Assembly (NCBI RefSeq): GCF_024124825.1
Contig: NZ_JAMXSS010000002.1
Span: 2,852,001 to 2,916,000, forward strand
Length of the DNA: 64,000 nt
Direction of reading: 5' to 3'
Source: Arthrobacter sp. H16F315
GTDB taxonomy: Bacteria; Actinomycetota; Actinomycetes; Actinomycetales; Micrococcaceae
The notes under the pieces were generated by a model that was given only the letters and a program-made list of their open reading frames with translations, searched no databases and was not told the origin of the DNA. Shown here one piece after another: positions 37,191 through 46,108 of the stretch (position 1 is its first letter; every line of letters begins with the position of its first letter). A program made the translations under genes and the position numbers.

Positions 37191-38543
37191 ATGAGTGAAA
37201 CGACCAGACCGGAATATGACTTGGTTGTTCGTGGTCGGCGTGTGTTGACGACGGCGGGGATCGCGGCGCGGGAGGTCGGGATCCGGGGCGGGCGGATCGT
37301 GGCGATCGAGCCGTTGGGTAATGCCCTGGCCGGGGCGCAGGTCATTGACCTCGCCGATGAGGAGACGATGATCCCGGGCCTGGTCGATACCCATGTCCAC
37401 GTCAACGAACCGGGCCGCACGGAGTGGGAAGGGTTCGCGTCCGCGACCCGGGCCGCCGCGGCCGGGGGCGTCACGACGATCATCGACATGCCACTGAACT
37501 CCATTCCGCCGACCACCACTGTCGAAGGGTTGAAACTCAAACGTGAAGTCGCCGCGGACCAGGCGTTTGTCGACGTCGGGTTCTGGGGCGGGGCCGTCCC
37601 GGGGAACCTGAAAGACCTCCGGGCCCTCCACGACGAGGGCGTCTTCGGGTTCAAGTGTTTCCTGCTCCACTCCGGGGTCGATGAATTCCCGCACCTGGAG
37701 GCCGATGACATGGAAACGGACATGGCCGAGCTGAAATCCTTCGACTCACTCATGATCGTCCACGCCGAAGACTCCCACGCGATCGACCGCGCACCGCACC
37801 CGGGCGGGGACCACTACGCGAACTTCCTCTCCTCCCGCCCGCGCGGGGCCGAGAACAAAGCCATCGCCGAAGTCATCGAACGCGCCCGCTGGACCGGAGC
37901 CAGGGCCCACATCCTGCACCTGTCCTCCTCGGACGCGCTGCCGATGATCGCCTCGGCCAAACGCGACGGCGTGCACCTGACCGTGGAGACCTGCCCGCAC
38001 TATTTGACACTGATGGCCGAGGAAATCCCCGACGGCGCCACCGCATACAAATGCTGCCCGCCGATCCGGGAAGCCGCGAACCGGGAACTGCTCTGGAAAG
38101 GCCTCCAGGAAGGCACCATCGACTGCATCGTCTCAGACCACTCACCCTCGACCCTGGACCTGAAAGACCTCGAAAACGGCGACTTCGCCGTCGCCTGGGG
38201 CGGGGTCTCCTCCCTGCAGCTCGGACTGTCCCTGATCTGGACCGAAGCCCGCCACCGCGGCATCGCCCTGGAACAAGTGATCTCCTGGATGGCCGCCAAA
38301 CCCGCCGAACTCGCCCGCCTCACCACCAAAGGCCACATCGCCCTCGGCTACGACGCAGACTTCGCCATCTTCGCCCCCAACGAGGCCTACGTCGTAGACG
38401 TCACCAAACTCCAGCACAAAAACCCCATCACCCCCTACGACGGCAAAGCACTCTCCGGCGTCGTCCGCAAAACCTACCTCCGCGGCCACCCCATCAACAA
38501 CCACACCCCCCACGGCACCCTCCTGCGCCGCGGCGGCATCTAA
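37191..38543 (+). CDS. allB: Allantoinase, copy B
   Basis: 450 residues; same enzyme as copy A with intact HVHVNEPGR, carboxylated-Lys [10 protein letters not shown], and SDHSPS motifs. ATG 37191 has AGAGGAA upstream and the N-terminus [16 protein letters not shown], differing from copy A's [13 protein letters not shown]. Compared with A, only four residues differ, all in the first 170 (LADE/LADD, KREV/KREA, LRAL/LRGL, EADD/EADE); the remainder is identical also at base level as far as I can see. Third gene of the permease-racemase-allantoinase operon, the natural place for an allantoinase, so copy B is likely the ancestral locus and A the transposed or converted copy. Confidence 0.95.
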   Translation: MSETTRPEYDLVVRGRRVLTTAGIAAREVGIRGGRIVAIEPLGNALAGAQVIDLADEETMIPGLVDTHVHVNEPGRTEWEGFASATRAAAAGGVTTIIDMPLNSIPPTTTVEGLKLKREVAADQAFVDVGFWGGAVPGNLKDLRALHDEGVFGFKCFLLHSGVDEFPHLEADDMETDMAELKSFDSLMIVHAEDSHAIDRAPHPGGDHYANFLSSRPRGAENKAIAEVIERARWTGARAHILHLSSSDALPMIASAKRDGVHLTVETCPHYLTLMAEEIPDGATAYKCCPPIREAANRELLWKGLQEGTIDCIVSDHSPSTLDLKDLENGDFAVAWGGVSSLQLGLSLIWTEARHRGIALEQVISWMAAKPAELARLTTKGHIALGYDADFAIFAPNEAYVVDVTKLQHKNPITPYDGKALSGVVRKTYLRGHPINNHTPHGTLLRRGGI

Positions 38544-38551
38544 ACCCCACC
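37215..38551. repeat. Inverted repeat copy B (allantoinase gene body)
   Basis: 1337 bp, inverted relative to 14084-15420. Flanks diverge at once on both sides. No terminal inverted repeats, transposase or target duplication were seen at the boundaries. Confidence 0.95.
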
Positions 38552-38632
38552 CGGGCAGGCAGCATCGCTAAAGTGTCTGACGATCACCCCGGGCCGGCTC
38601 GAATCCCGGGAGCAACAGCTAGGCTTCGGATC

Positions 38633-40414
38633 ATGACTCCTTCTTCGGAAGATCTTCCCAGTCGTGCTGCCGATCTTGCTGCGGGCGGGAAACACCGCAG
38701 TTTCCGGTCCGAGCTCGACCGTCAGAGATACACCGCAGTTAAGGCGGATTGGGCCGGCGGCGTGCCCGCCCAATACGGTGTGGCTCCCCGGGTGCGGATC
38801 GGTCAAAACAGATGGTTCAACCTGCTGTGGCTGATCCCGATCGGTCTCTTGCTGCTGCTGGTAGCTGTCGCGGTCGCCAAGGGCCTCCGGGGGCTCCCGT
38901 CGGTGCAGGACTTTCTCGTCCGCTATCCGGGCATCTCGGCATTGCCCGGAAGTGCGCCCGTCGGGTTCCCCGTGTGGGTCGACTGGCAGCATTTTCTGAA
39001 TATGTTCTTGATGATCTTCATCATCCGGTCCGGGATCACAATCATCGCCGACCACCCGCGGCTCTACTGGACCCGGCACTCCACCCCCGGCCGCGACTGG
39101 TTCCGGGTCCAGAAACCCGTACCGCCCAACCCGCTCTACACGGCGAAGGAGGATTCGATCACACTGCCGGACGGAGTCGGCCTGCCGGGGCGCCGGCACT
39201 CCATCGGCTTGGCCCGATGGTGGCATCTGGGCATCAACACCCTCTGGTTGGCCAACGGCGCCGTCTTCTTCGTGCTGCTTTTCACAACCGGACAGTGGAT
39301 GCGCCTGGTCCCGCTGCACTGGGACGTCATCCCCAACGCGCTCTCCGTGATGATCCAGTATTTATCGCTGGACTGGCCGACAGAGAGCGGGTGGAACAAT
39401 TACAACAGCCTTCAACTGATCGCTTACTTCATCACGGTTTTCGTCGCTGCACCGTTCGCCCTTATTTCGGGGCTGGGAATGTCGCCGGCACTCTCCACCC
39501 GGTTCCGGCGCATCAGCTCCATTTTCAGCATCCAAGCTGCCCGGTCGCTGCATTTCCTGGTCCTGTGCTGGTTCCTGATGTTCATCGTCATTCACATTGC
39601 CCTCGTAATGACCACCGGAGTCCTCCAAAACCTCAACCACATGTTCGCAGCCCAGAACAACGAATCCTGGATGGGGTTCTGGATTTTTGCTCTCGCCATG
39701 ATCGTCCTGATCGCCGCCTGGGTGGCAGCCACCCCATTCACCTATAGGCATCCACGGGTTGTTCAGAAGGTCGGATTCGCTTTGACCGGACCGGTGGAAC
39801 GCCTGTTCGAGCACCTCGACGCCAAGCCTGGCCAATACACGGAAAAGGACATCTCCCCATACTTCTGGCACAACGGCAACTATCCGGACACCGAGCAATA
39901 CCAACAACTATCCGCCGGCCACTTCACCAACTACAAACTCCGCGTCAACGGGCTCGTTGAGAACCCGTTGGAGCTGGACCTGGCACAGTTGCGGGCGTTG
40001 GAGCATCACGAGCAAATCACTCAGCACTTCTGCATCCAAGGCTGGTCCGGTGTCGCCAAATGGGGCGGCGTTTCCATGCGTACCATTCTGGACATGGTGA
40101 AGCCGAGCGCGGAAGCAAAGTGGGTGATCTTCTACTCCTTTGCGCCCGGCCCCGAAGGCGGCCTGTATTACGATGCCCACGCCATCGAACAGATGGACCA
40201 CCACCTGACCATGCTGGCCTATGACATGAATGGCGCCCCCTTGTCGTTTGGCCATGGGGCACCTCTGCGGCTCCGGAACGAGTCCGAGCTTGGCTTCAAA
40301 ATGGTCAAGTGGATCGAAGGAATCGAGTTCGTCGAATCCTTCGCAGCTATCGGCGGTGGTCTTGGCGGATACAACAACGACCACGAATTCTTTGGCTACC
40401 GGCAATCGATCTAG
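38633..40414 (+). CDS. Membrane molybdopterin-dependent oxidoreductase with N-terminal cytochrome b561-like domain
   Basis: 593 residues. Residues 70-400 contain about six membrane segments with several His residues (WQHFLNMF, RWWHLGINTLW, LHFLVLCW, IVIHIAL), like a diheme cytochrome b. The C-terminal soluble domain (about 440-593) is of the sulfite oxidase/YedY type: the FCIQGWSGVAKWGGVSM loop with the Mo-ligand Cys, and LSFGHGAPLRLRNESELGFKMVKWIEGIEFVE. Electrons would pass between heme and the molybdenum centre; the substrate is unknown. ATG 38633 is the first Met of the protein; the ribosome site is weak. The frame extends upstream through the allantoinase gene, where it is non-coding. 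Confidence 0.85.
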   Translation: MTPSSEDLPSRAADLAAGGKHRSFRSELDRQRYTAVKADWAGGVPAQYGVAPRVRIGQNRWFNLLWLIPIGLLLLLVAVAVAKGLRGLPSVQDFLVRYPGISALPGSAPVGFPVWVDWQHFLNMFLMIFIIRSGITIIADHPRLYWTRHSTPGRDWFRVQKPVPPNPLYTAKEDSITLPDGVGLPGRRHSIGLARWWHLGINTLWLANGAVFFVLLFTTGQWMRLVPLHWDVIPNALSVMIQYLSLDWPTESGWNNYNSLQLIAYFITVFVAAPFALISGLGMSPALSTRFRRISSIFSIQAARSLHFLVLCWFLMFIVIHIALVMTTGVLQNLNHMFAAQNNESWMGFWIFALAMIVLIAAWVAATPFTYRHPRVVQKVGFALTGPVERLFEHLDAKPGQYTEKDISPYFWHNGNYPDTEQYQQLSAGHFTNYKLRVNGLVENPLELDLAQLRALEHHEQITQHFCIQGWSGVAKWGGVSMRTILDMVKPSAEAKWVIFYSFAPGPEGGLYYDAHAIEQMDHHLTMLAYDMNGAPLSFGHGAPLRLRNESELGFKMVKWIEGIEFVESFAAIGGGLGGYNNDHEFFGYRQSI

Positions 40415-40523
40415 CCCAACGTCCGCCCCCGGCGCCTGGGAATCTTGCTTTCGCACTGGAACTCGCCGCCGTACCCTTTTTCATTCGCGGCCGCAGCCCG
40501 GCCGAAACCACTGGCCTTGTCCG

Positions 40524-40721
40524 TTAGGCCCGCTGCTCGATGAGGGTGAGCTGGGTGCCGTCGGGGTCCACGAGAAACCCGGCCCGAAGACCCCACCCCT
40601 GCATACGGACAGGGCGCAGTCGCGGCATCCCGGTAGGGACGTCGGGCACCCCGAATCGGCGGATTGCCTCGTGCAGCTCGTCGACGTCGATGACGCGCAG
40701 GCAGCACATAAAGCTGCTCAC
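40524..40721 (-). pseudogene. VOC-family (glyoxalase/bleomycin-resistance-like) C-terminal fragment
   Basis: 65 codons resemble the second half of a VOC protein: RVIDVDELHEAIRRFGVP, MQGWGLRAGFLVDPDGTQLTLIEQ. Intact members are about 120 residues with an N-terminal half that is absent here; the sequence upstream (40722-41019) shows nothing similar. A 5' deletion is likely. It could be expressed from ATG 40721 as a half-module, but there is no good evidence. Confidence 0.55.
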
Positions 40722-41019
40722 TAGAGGGTCAAGGTCGGGGGTCGAAGTTTCGGGACGGAAGATTCGGCACAGCGCGGTCGATGACGGGATTCGAGACCAT
40801 AAACCAACAATGGCAGAGGATGTACCTCTTCGACGTTGTCAACTTTGCCTCGGCATTAGTGCTTGCACTCGTGACTATGAGCCGCTTCGAGCTAATCTCT
40901 TTGCCGTGATTGAAAACGCTGCAGTCTAAATGACTGCCGGAACCAGCCGCCAACTGTGCCAATCGAGATCCCCCGGCGTTTAACGGTAGCCTCCCAGCGG
41001 AAGATGGCAGCATGGGGGC

Positions 41020-41547
41020 ATGACTCCTGCTCACGGTTTTTCCGGCTTCTTCCGGCGTCCCCAACCCATCAAACCCAGGGCCGGTCAAGAATCGGTGTGG
41101 GACTACCCGCGGCCGCCAAGGATCGAACCGCGACCGGACCGGGTCATCGTGCGGCTTGGCGGGGCGGTGATTGCCGACACCACCGATTCAGTGCGCGTCC
41201 TGGAGACCAGTCATCCGCCCGTCTACTACTTGCCATTGGAATCATTCCCGGCCGGTGTACTCGTCCCGGTCGAGGGCACCAGCTTCTGCGAGTTCAAGGG
41301 AGAAGCGCACTACTTCGACGTCGTTGCCGGCGGAGTCTCTGCTGCCAGGGCCGGGTGGATTTACCCGGAACCCGCCCGGGGCTTCGAGGCGCTCAGTACC
41401 CGGGTAGCGCTCTACCCCGGTCGCATGGAATCCTGCGAGGTCAACGGCGAGCAGGTGACCTTCCAGGACGGTGACTTCTACGGCGGTTGGATCACCACGC
41501 AGATCGTTGGTCCGTTCAAGGGCGGCCCCGGTACGGCCGGCTGGTGA
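41020..41547 (+). CDS. DUF427 domain-containing protein
   Basis: 175 residues. The DUF427 core is visible: VRLGGAVIADTTDSVRVLETSHPPVYYLP, then CEFKGEAHYFDV and NGEQVTFQDGDFYGGWITTQIVGPFKGGPGT. The family is a small beta-tent protein of unknown biochemical role, common in actinobacteria. ATG 41020. Not obviously in an operon. Confidence 0.9.
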   Translation: MTPAHGFSGFFRRPQPIKPRAGQESVWDYPRPPRIEPRPDRVIVRLGGAVIADTTDSVRVLETSHPPVYYLPLESFPAGVLVPVEGTSFCEFKGEAHYFDVVAGGVSAARAGWIYPEPARGFEALSTRVALYPGRMESCEVNGEQVTFQDGDFYGGWITTQIVGPFKGGPGTAGW

Positions 41548-41889
41548 GCACATCGGCCTTTCCCGCCGGCAACACCCGTCCGTGACTTCGTCTCTGGCGG
41601 CACAGTAGAACCAGTACAGCAACTCCCGCCGCTGCAGGTCCTGCGGGATGCCCCTGAAACGAACAACACCGCCATTTCCAACTGACCTTAGACCGCCGTG
41701 CCGGTCCGACCGTCACTGCCGTGGACGTCGGATAGATGCGAGTCTGAAAATCCCCGCGCCGCGGACACAACCTGGTGGTTTGGAACTGCGATCGGCTTTG
41801 ATCTGTTCAAACTGTTCGGCCCTGGCGTGGATGATCTGGGTCAAGGCGTCCCCCTGGTGTTCGCTGATGGATTATGCGGTTCACGAAGG
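41548..41889. other. 342-bp stretch, nothing recognised
   Basis: Between DUF427 and the TM2 gene. No frame with motif support, no repeat or RNA-like fold recognised by eye. Confidence 0.4.
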
Positions 41890-42450
41890 TCAGTCGCGGA
41901 GCGGGACACCATTGGAATCGGTGCGGAAGTAGGCCGAGCCGGCGATGATCATGATGCCCTCAACGACGCCCCACAGACCGACGATGCCAAAGGTAAAAAC
42001 ACCCAGGACCAGCGTCAGGACGAGCTGGATGACCGCGATCTTGGTGAAGCCGAGGTAGAAGCGGTGGATGCCCAAGCCGCCGAGGAAGATGCCCAGGAGT
42101 CCGGCGACGACCTTGGACTTGGGCTGCGCGTAACCGTAAGCGGGGTTCGGCATTGGCGCCTGTCCCTGGTACTGCGGCTGCGGGGCGTGGCCCGGGTACT
42201 GCGGCTGCCCCGCATATGGGTACTGCTGGCCCTGGTGCTGCAGCTGCCCGGCATATGGCTGCTGCGGGCCGGCTGAATAGCCTGGCTGGGGCTGGGGCTG
42301 CGCCTGCCCGGCATAGGGGTACTGCTGGCCCTGGTAGGGAGGCTGCGGCTGGGCGCCGGACGGGTACTGCTGGCCCGGGGAGGGCGGTACAGTGGGCGGC
42401 CCGTAACCTTCGGGCGGAACAGCATTGGGGTCAAAATTCGGCTGGGTCAC
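41890..42450 (-). CDS. TM2 domain-containing membrane protein with Gln/Tyr/Pro-rich N-terminus
   Basis: 186 residues. Residues 1-110 are low-complexity, built of PQ/QYPYAGQ-like repeats; residues about 112-175 form the TM2 domain (KSKVVAGLLGIFLGGLGIHRFYLGF, then a second hydrophobic helix LVLTLVLGVFTFGIVGLWGVVEGIMII). TM2 proteins are two-helix membrane proteins of unclear function. GTG 42450 start with AAAGGC upstream. Confidence 0.92.
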   Translation of the reverse strand: MTQPNFDPNAVPPEGYGPPTVPPSPGQQYPSGAQPQPPYQGQQYPYAGQAQPQPQPGYSAGPQQPYAGQLQHQGQQYPYAGQPQYPGHAPQPQYQGQAPMPNPAYGYAQPKSKVVAGLLGIFLGGLGIHRFYLGFTKIAVIQLVLTLVLGVFTFGIVGLWGVVEGIMIIAGSAYFRTDSNGVPLRD

Positions 42451-42859
42451 GGTGGTGCCTTTCGATGGAGTGATGATGCAGTCACGGCAGTCCAGGCGGC
42501 AGCACCGTCAAAGACTGCTTCCCCCAAGAATCCACGTGCCGTCATCATTCTGACGGAACAAATCCGTCAGCGCGACACGACACATTGAATGTCCTAGCCA
42601 AAGGCCCCGCGTAACCGACTCGCCGTTGAATTTAGGCGCAATTGCCTGCCGTTCCCTGCGGCTGACACAGCGGCTCTCGTGCCCGCGCAACACCAAGAAC
42701 CGGAAGGCACCATGGGACTCGCTGCCCACGACTCCGCCGGGCACGTATCGACAGCCGGTGGTCAGTTGGGGCTGGGAGCAGGATGTTCCGGGTACACAGT
42801 GAATCGACCGTCGGAGTCCACGTCCACGCTGCGGCGACCTGCGCGGCTTCGCTCCGTGG
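42451..42859. other. 409-bp stretch, probably eroded 3' part of the debranching-enzyme remnant
   Basis: No clear gene. It adjoins the recognisable debranching-enzyme fragment; its frames carry no convincing motif, consistent with eroded sequence. Confidence 0.4.
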
Positions 42860-43172
42860 CCGGCCCTGGCCGTGCCCTGCAGGATCACGACCGTGTCGTG
42901 GGACCAGACGGAACCGGCATCGTCACGCAGCGGCCAGTATCCCTCGTTGCCTGTGTCCAGGGTGCGGATGCCGAAGCCCGAGCACATAGAAGCATGCATC
43001 AGCCGCCGACCCACCAAAAGGACGCCCGCAACTTTCCGGCCAGGGGTTCCGCATCGCCCCGCCACTCCCCTCCGCCCGGGCGACCAAAGGCATCGAGGAT
43101 ATCGGCTGCACTGATGGCTTCCTCATAGGCATATCCCTGGACCTCCGCCAGAGCGATGGGCCCGGTCCAGAT
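42860..43172 (-). pseudogene. Amylo-alpha-1,6-glucosidase / glycogen-debranching-type remnant
   Basis: One frame reads GPIALAEVQGYAYEEAISAADILDAFGR, another CSGFGIRTLDTGNEGYWPLRDDAGSV then WSHDTVVILQG. These are two motifs from the glucosidase domain of MGH/amylo-alpha-1,6-glucosidase proteins, normally about 80 residues apart but adjacent here. So an internal deletion plus frameshift destroyed the gene, and no N-terminal part remains. Confidence 0.75.
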
Positions 43173-43271
43173 TCCCCAGCAGCGCTTCCACCTCGTCGCG
43201 GGGCATGCCCAGTCGATCGTGTCCGGTTTCGTCCGAGCTATTGGTGAGCGCAGGACCTGTAGTCTCAGGGC

Positions 43272-43667
43272 ATGCTCACGGCTGCAATCATTCTTATCAC
43301 CGCCGCCCTGGCCTTCTACTCTGTTGGAGTGTGGGCTGAACATCGCCAGCGCGTTCTCAAGTGGTGGCATGCGGGGTTCTTTTGCCTGGGGCTGATCTGC
43401 GACGGCACCGGAACCTACCTGATGACCCAACTCGCGGCATCCGGGGCCGCCCGTGCAGGTGGAATCGGTGCAGGACTCAGAACCATCATGGCCATAACCG
43501 GTTCTGCGGCGTTGCTGCTTATGCTGGTCCACCTGGCATGGGCGGCCATCGTGCTTCTTCGCGACCGCGACGCTGAAAAGAAGCACTTCCACAAGTTTTC
43601 CCTCCTCGTCTGGGCCATATGGCTCGTCCCGTATCTGGCCGGAGCCATCGGCACCAATCTGCGCTGA
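43272..43667 (+). CDS. HsmA/TIGR03987 family small membrane protein
   Basis: 131 residues with four predicted membrane helices. VGVWAEHRQRVLKWWHAGFFCLGLICDGTGTYLM and LLMLVHLAWAAIVL are characteristic of the TIGR03987/HsmA family, small membrane proteins of unknown molecular role. ATG 43272. It stands alone between the debranching remnant and the creatine locus. Confidence 0.8.
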   Translation: MLTAAIILITAALAFYSVGVWAEHRQRVLKWWHAGFFCLGLICDGTGTYLMTQLAASGAARAGGIGAGLRTIMAITGSAALLLMLVHLAWAAIVLLRDRDAEKKHFHKFSLLVWAIWLVPYLAGAIGTNLR

Positions 43668-43889
43668 CCAGGCGCGGGACCGGTAAGGGGGCCGACTCCA
43701 TGTGAACGAGGTCGGCGTCAAAAAGCGTCAAGTGGATGACCAGGATCGAATCCGTTGAAACGTCCGGGACATGGGCGGCGTCCGAGCCCGTTGAAATAAC
43801 GACCACCAATTCTGCAGCCACAGCACATTTCCATTCGCCACATTTGTGTACACGGTCCGCAAAAGTGCCGGGGCCGGAGCAGCGGCGCT

Positions 43890-44723
43890 TTATGCCTGTT
43901 GTGAATTCCCCGGCGGCCGTCCGCCGAGCCGGATGGTGACCTGCCGGGCGGCGGCCGCGCAAGCCTCGCCAAGACTTTGCAGCCGCTCACGGGAAACCCG
44001 AAACCGGGGGGCAGGAATGAGGACGGCGGCCACGATGTCTCCACGATGGTCATAGACAGGCGCGGCCACGCCGACTTCGTCGATGGAGGATTCCCCGTAG
44101 TTGATGGCCCAGCCACGGGCCGTCACATCCTTAAGTTTGATCTGGTATCCATCCAGGCCGGCGTCGTCGAGGCCCGGATACGTGATTGTCCCGCTGCGGA
44201 GCAGTGCAGGGACACGCTCGACCGGTTCGGCGGACAGAAAGACCTGCACGGAGGCACTCATGGCGTCCTGGTACCGGGCTCCCAGCGGGGTGGTGTGCTT
44301 GATCTGCTGGTGGCTGGCGATCTGTTCCACACACATCGACTCCGTGCCGTTCCACAGCATCAGTGCACTGGTTTCGCCGGTCTGTTCGGTGAGTTCCTGC
44401 AGGACCGGGTAGGCCACGCGCCGTTCTTCCAGCTCGGCCAGAAGCGGACCGGCGACTGCGATCAGTCCCAGGCCAAGGCGGAAGCGTCGGGTTTCCGGAT
44501 CCCTTTCCACGAGGTGTTCCTGTTCGAAGGTGGACAGGATCCGGGAAACCGTGCTCTTGTGCAGGCCAACGCGGTTAGCGATCTCAGTGACGCCGAGCAG
44601 CGGTTCATCGGCGGTGAAGGTTCGCAGCACGGCGATGGCGTTGACGATGACCGAGGTGCCCTTGGCGTCGCCGTTTCCGTTGGTATCAGGAGATTCTTCT
44701 GGACTCATGGTGATTCCCATCAT
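43890..44723 (-). CDS. IclR-family regulator of the creatine/sarcosine locus
   Basis: 277 residues. Winged helix at about 25-90 (LLGVTEIANRVGLHKSTVSRILSTFEQEHLV), followed by the IclR effector domain (AMSASVQVFLSAEP, WAINYGESSIDEVGVAAPVYDHRGDIVAAVLIPAP). Several in-frame ATGs (44723, 44720, 44708) are possible; I keep the first. Third gene of the leftward operon MFS-creatinase-iclR, behind a hairpin (44742-44768). I infer that it represses both divergent operons by binding the 17-bp palindromes at 47515 and 47657. Likely effector creatine, sarcosine or a product. Confidence 0.92.
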   Translation of the reverse strand: MMGITMSPEESPDTNGNGDAKGTSVIVNAIAVLRTFTADEPLLGVTEIANRVGLHKSTVSRILSTFEQEHLVERDPETRRFRLGLGLIAVAGPLLAELEERRVAYPVLQELTEQTGETSALMLWNGTESMCVEQIASHQQIKHTTPLGARYQDAMSASVQVFLSAEPVERVPALLRSGTITYPGLDDAGLDGYQIKLKDVTARGWAINYGESSIDEVGVAAPVYDHRGDIVAAVLIPAPRFRVSRERLQSLGEACAAAARQVTIRLGGRPPGNSQQA

Positions 44724-44741
44724 TCCTTACGGAAGCCAAAA

Positions 44742-44768
44742 GCGGCGCCACGTGGGACGTGGCGCCGC
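44742..44768. terminator. Intercistronic hairpin between creatinase and iclR
   Basis: A 12-bp perfect GC-rich stem (44742-44753 with 44757-44768) and GGG loop in the 67-bp gap. There is no T-run, so it may attenuate or stabilise the mRNA, lowering regulator relative to enzyme, rather than fully terminate. Confidence 0.55.
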
Positions 44769-44790
44769 CTCATTGCGGATCAGGGGACGC

Positions 44791-46047
44791 TCAGGCGCCC
44801 ACGATGTTGTATTCCGGGCCGAAGGGGAACTTGGTGATGTTCTCGGCCCCCTCCTCGCCGACCACCAGGATGTCGTGCTCACGGTAGCCGCCGGCGCTGG
44901 GCTGGCCGTCAAGGACCGTGATCATGGGTTCCATGGAGACCACCATGCCCGGTTCTAGGACGGTGTCGATGTCCTCGCGGAGTTCGAGTCCGGCTTCCCG
45001 GCCGTAGTAGTGGCTCAGGACCCCGAAGGAGTGCCCGTAGCCGAACGTGCGGTTGGCCAGCAGCCCGTGGCCCACGTAGATCTCGTTCAGTTCGGCGGCG
45101 ATGTCCTTGCAGACGGCTCCTGGCTTGATCAGTTCCAGGCCGCGCTTGTGGACTTCCACGTTGATGTTCCACAGCTCCAGCGACCGGGCGTCGGGTTCGC
45201 CATAAAACAGGGTACGCTCCAGGGCCGTGTAGTAGCCGGAGGTCATGGGAAAGCAGTTCAAGGACAGGATGTCGTGTTCCTGGATCTTGCGGGTGGTGGC
45301 CCAGTTGTGCGCGCCGTCGGTGTTGATGCCGGACTGGAACCACACCCAGGTGTCCCGGATTTCCGACGCCGGGAAGGTACGGGCGATTTCGTGGACCATG
45401 GCTTCGGTGCCGATCAGGGCCACCTCGTATTCGGTGATCCCCGCGGTGATGGCGTTGCGGATGGCTTCGCCGCCCAGGTCACCGATGCGGGCCCCGTGCT
45501 TGATGACCTCGATCTCTTCGGCGGATTTGATCATCCGCTGGCGCATGGCCGCCTGGGCGACGTCCACCAGGGTGGCTGAATCAAAGGCTGCCTGGATCTT
45601 GTTGCGGTTGTCCAAGGGGAGCGAATCGTCTTCGACGCCGATCCGGCGCGGATTAATGCCGCGGGTGCGCAGCGCCTCCTGGATGGCGAAGATGTAGTTG
45701 TCCCGGCGCCAGTCCGTGTAAACCACGTTGTCGCCGTAGCTGCGGCGCCACGGCATGCCGGCGTCGATGTTAGCGGTGACGGTCACGGTGTCCGCCTGGG
45801 TAACGACCATGGCGTAGGAGCGGCCGAAGTAGGTGAACAGAAAGTCGGAGTAGTACTTGATGGAGTGGTAGCTGGTCAGGACGACTGCGTCCAGATTCTT
45901 CTCCTCCATGATGCGGCGCAGCCCGGACAGCCGGCGCTCAAACTCAGCGTTTGAAAAGGTCAGTTTTTCCTTCTGTCCGTTGTGCAGGACTTTCAGCCGT
46001 TCCAGTTCGGAAATCGACGAGGCGTTTGCGGAGATGGTGCTGGTCAT
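44791..46047 (-). CDS. Creatinase (creatine amidinohydrolase), M24 fold
   Basis: 418 residues. It splits creatine into sarcosine and urea. It is a pita-bread-fold protein that matches Pseudomonas creatinase along its length: TSYHSIKYYSDFLFTYFGR, the catalytic His in WFQSGINTDGAHN (His247 here, the equivalent of His232), SLNCFPMTSGYYTALERTLF, and the long conserved RTFGYGHSFGVLSHYYGREAG with the following LRED and PMI segments. Aminopeptidase metal ligands are absent, as expected for creatinase. ATG 46047. Same operon as the MFS carrier and IclR; sarcosine produced feeds the divergent sox operon. Confidence 0.95.
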   Translation of the reverse strand: MTSTISANASSISELERLKVLHNGQKEKLTFSNAEFERRLSGLRRIMEEKNLDAVVLTSYHSIKYYSDFLFTYFGRSYAMVVTQADTVTVTANIDAGMPWRRSYGDNVVYTDWRRDNYIFAIQEALRTRGINPRRIGVEDDSLPLDNRNKIQAAFDSATLVDVAQAAMRQRMIKSAEEIEVIKHGARIGDLGGEAIRNAITAGITEYEVALIGTEAMVHEIARTFPASEIRDTWVWFQSGINTDGAHNWATTRKIQEHDILSLNCFPMTSGYYTALERTLFYGEPDARSLELWNINVEVHKRGLELIKPGAVCKDIAAELNEIYVGHGLLANRTFGYGHSFGVLSHYYGREAGLELREDIDTVLEPGMVVSMEPMITVLDGQPSAGGYREHDILVVGEEGAENITKFPFGPEYNIVGA

Positions 46048-46108
46048 GGTGGTGGTGCCTTTCTGCAGTGCTGTTCTTTGAAGCGGAAAATTGCGGCGTC
46101 AGCCTCGG

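Noticed and set aside
38051..38632. N-terminal extension of the molybdopterin oxidoreductase into allantoinase copy B
   Set aside because: Same out-of-frame Pro/Arg-rich reading as at copy A; the real start is ATG 38633.
42508..43065. A 185-codon minus-strand frame as an intact gene
   Set aside because: Only a short stretch resembles a debranching enzyme and the matching remainder is in another frame; read as a remnant.
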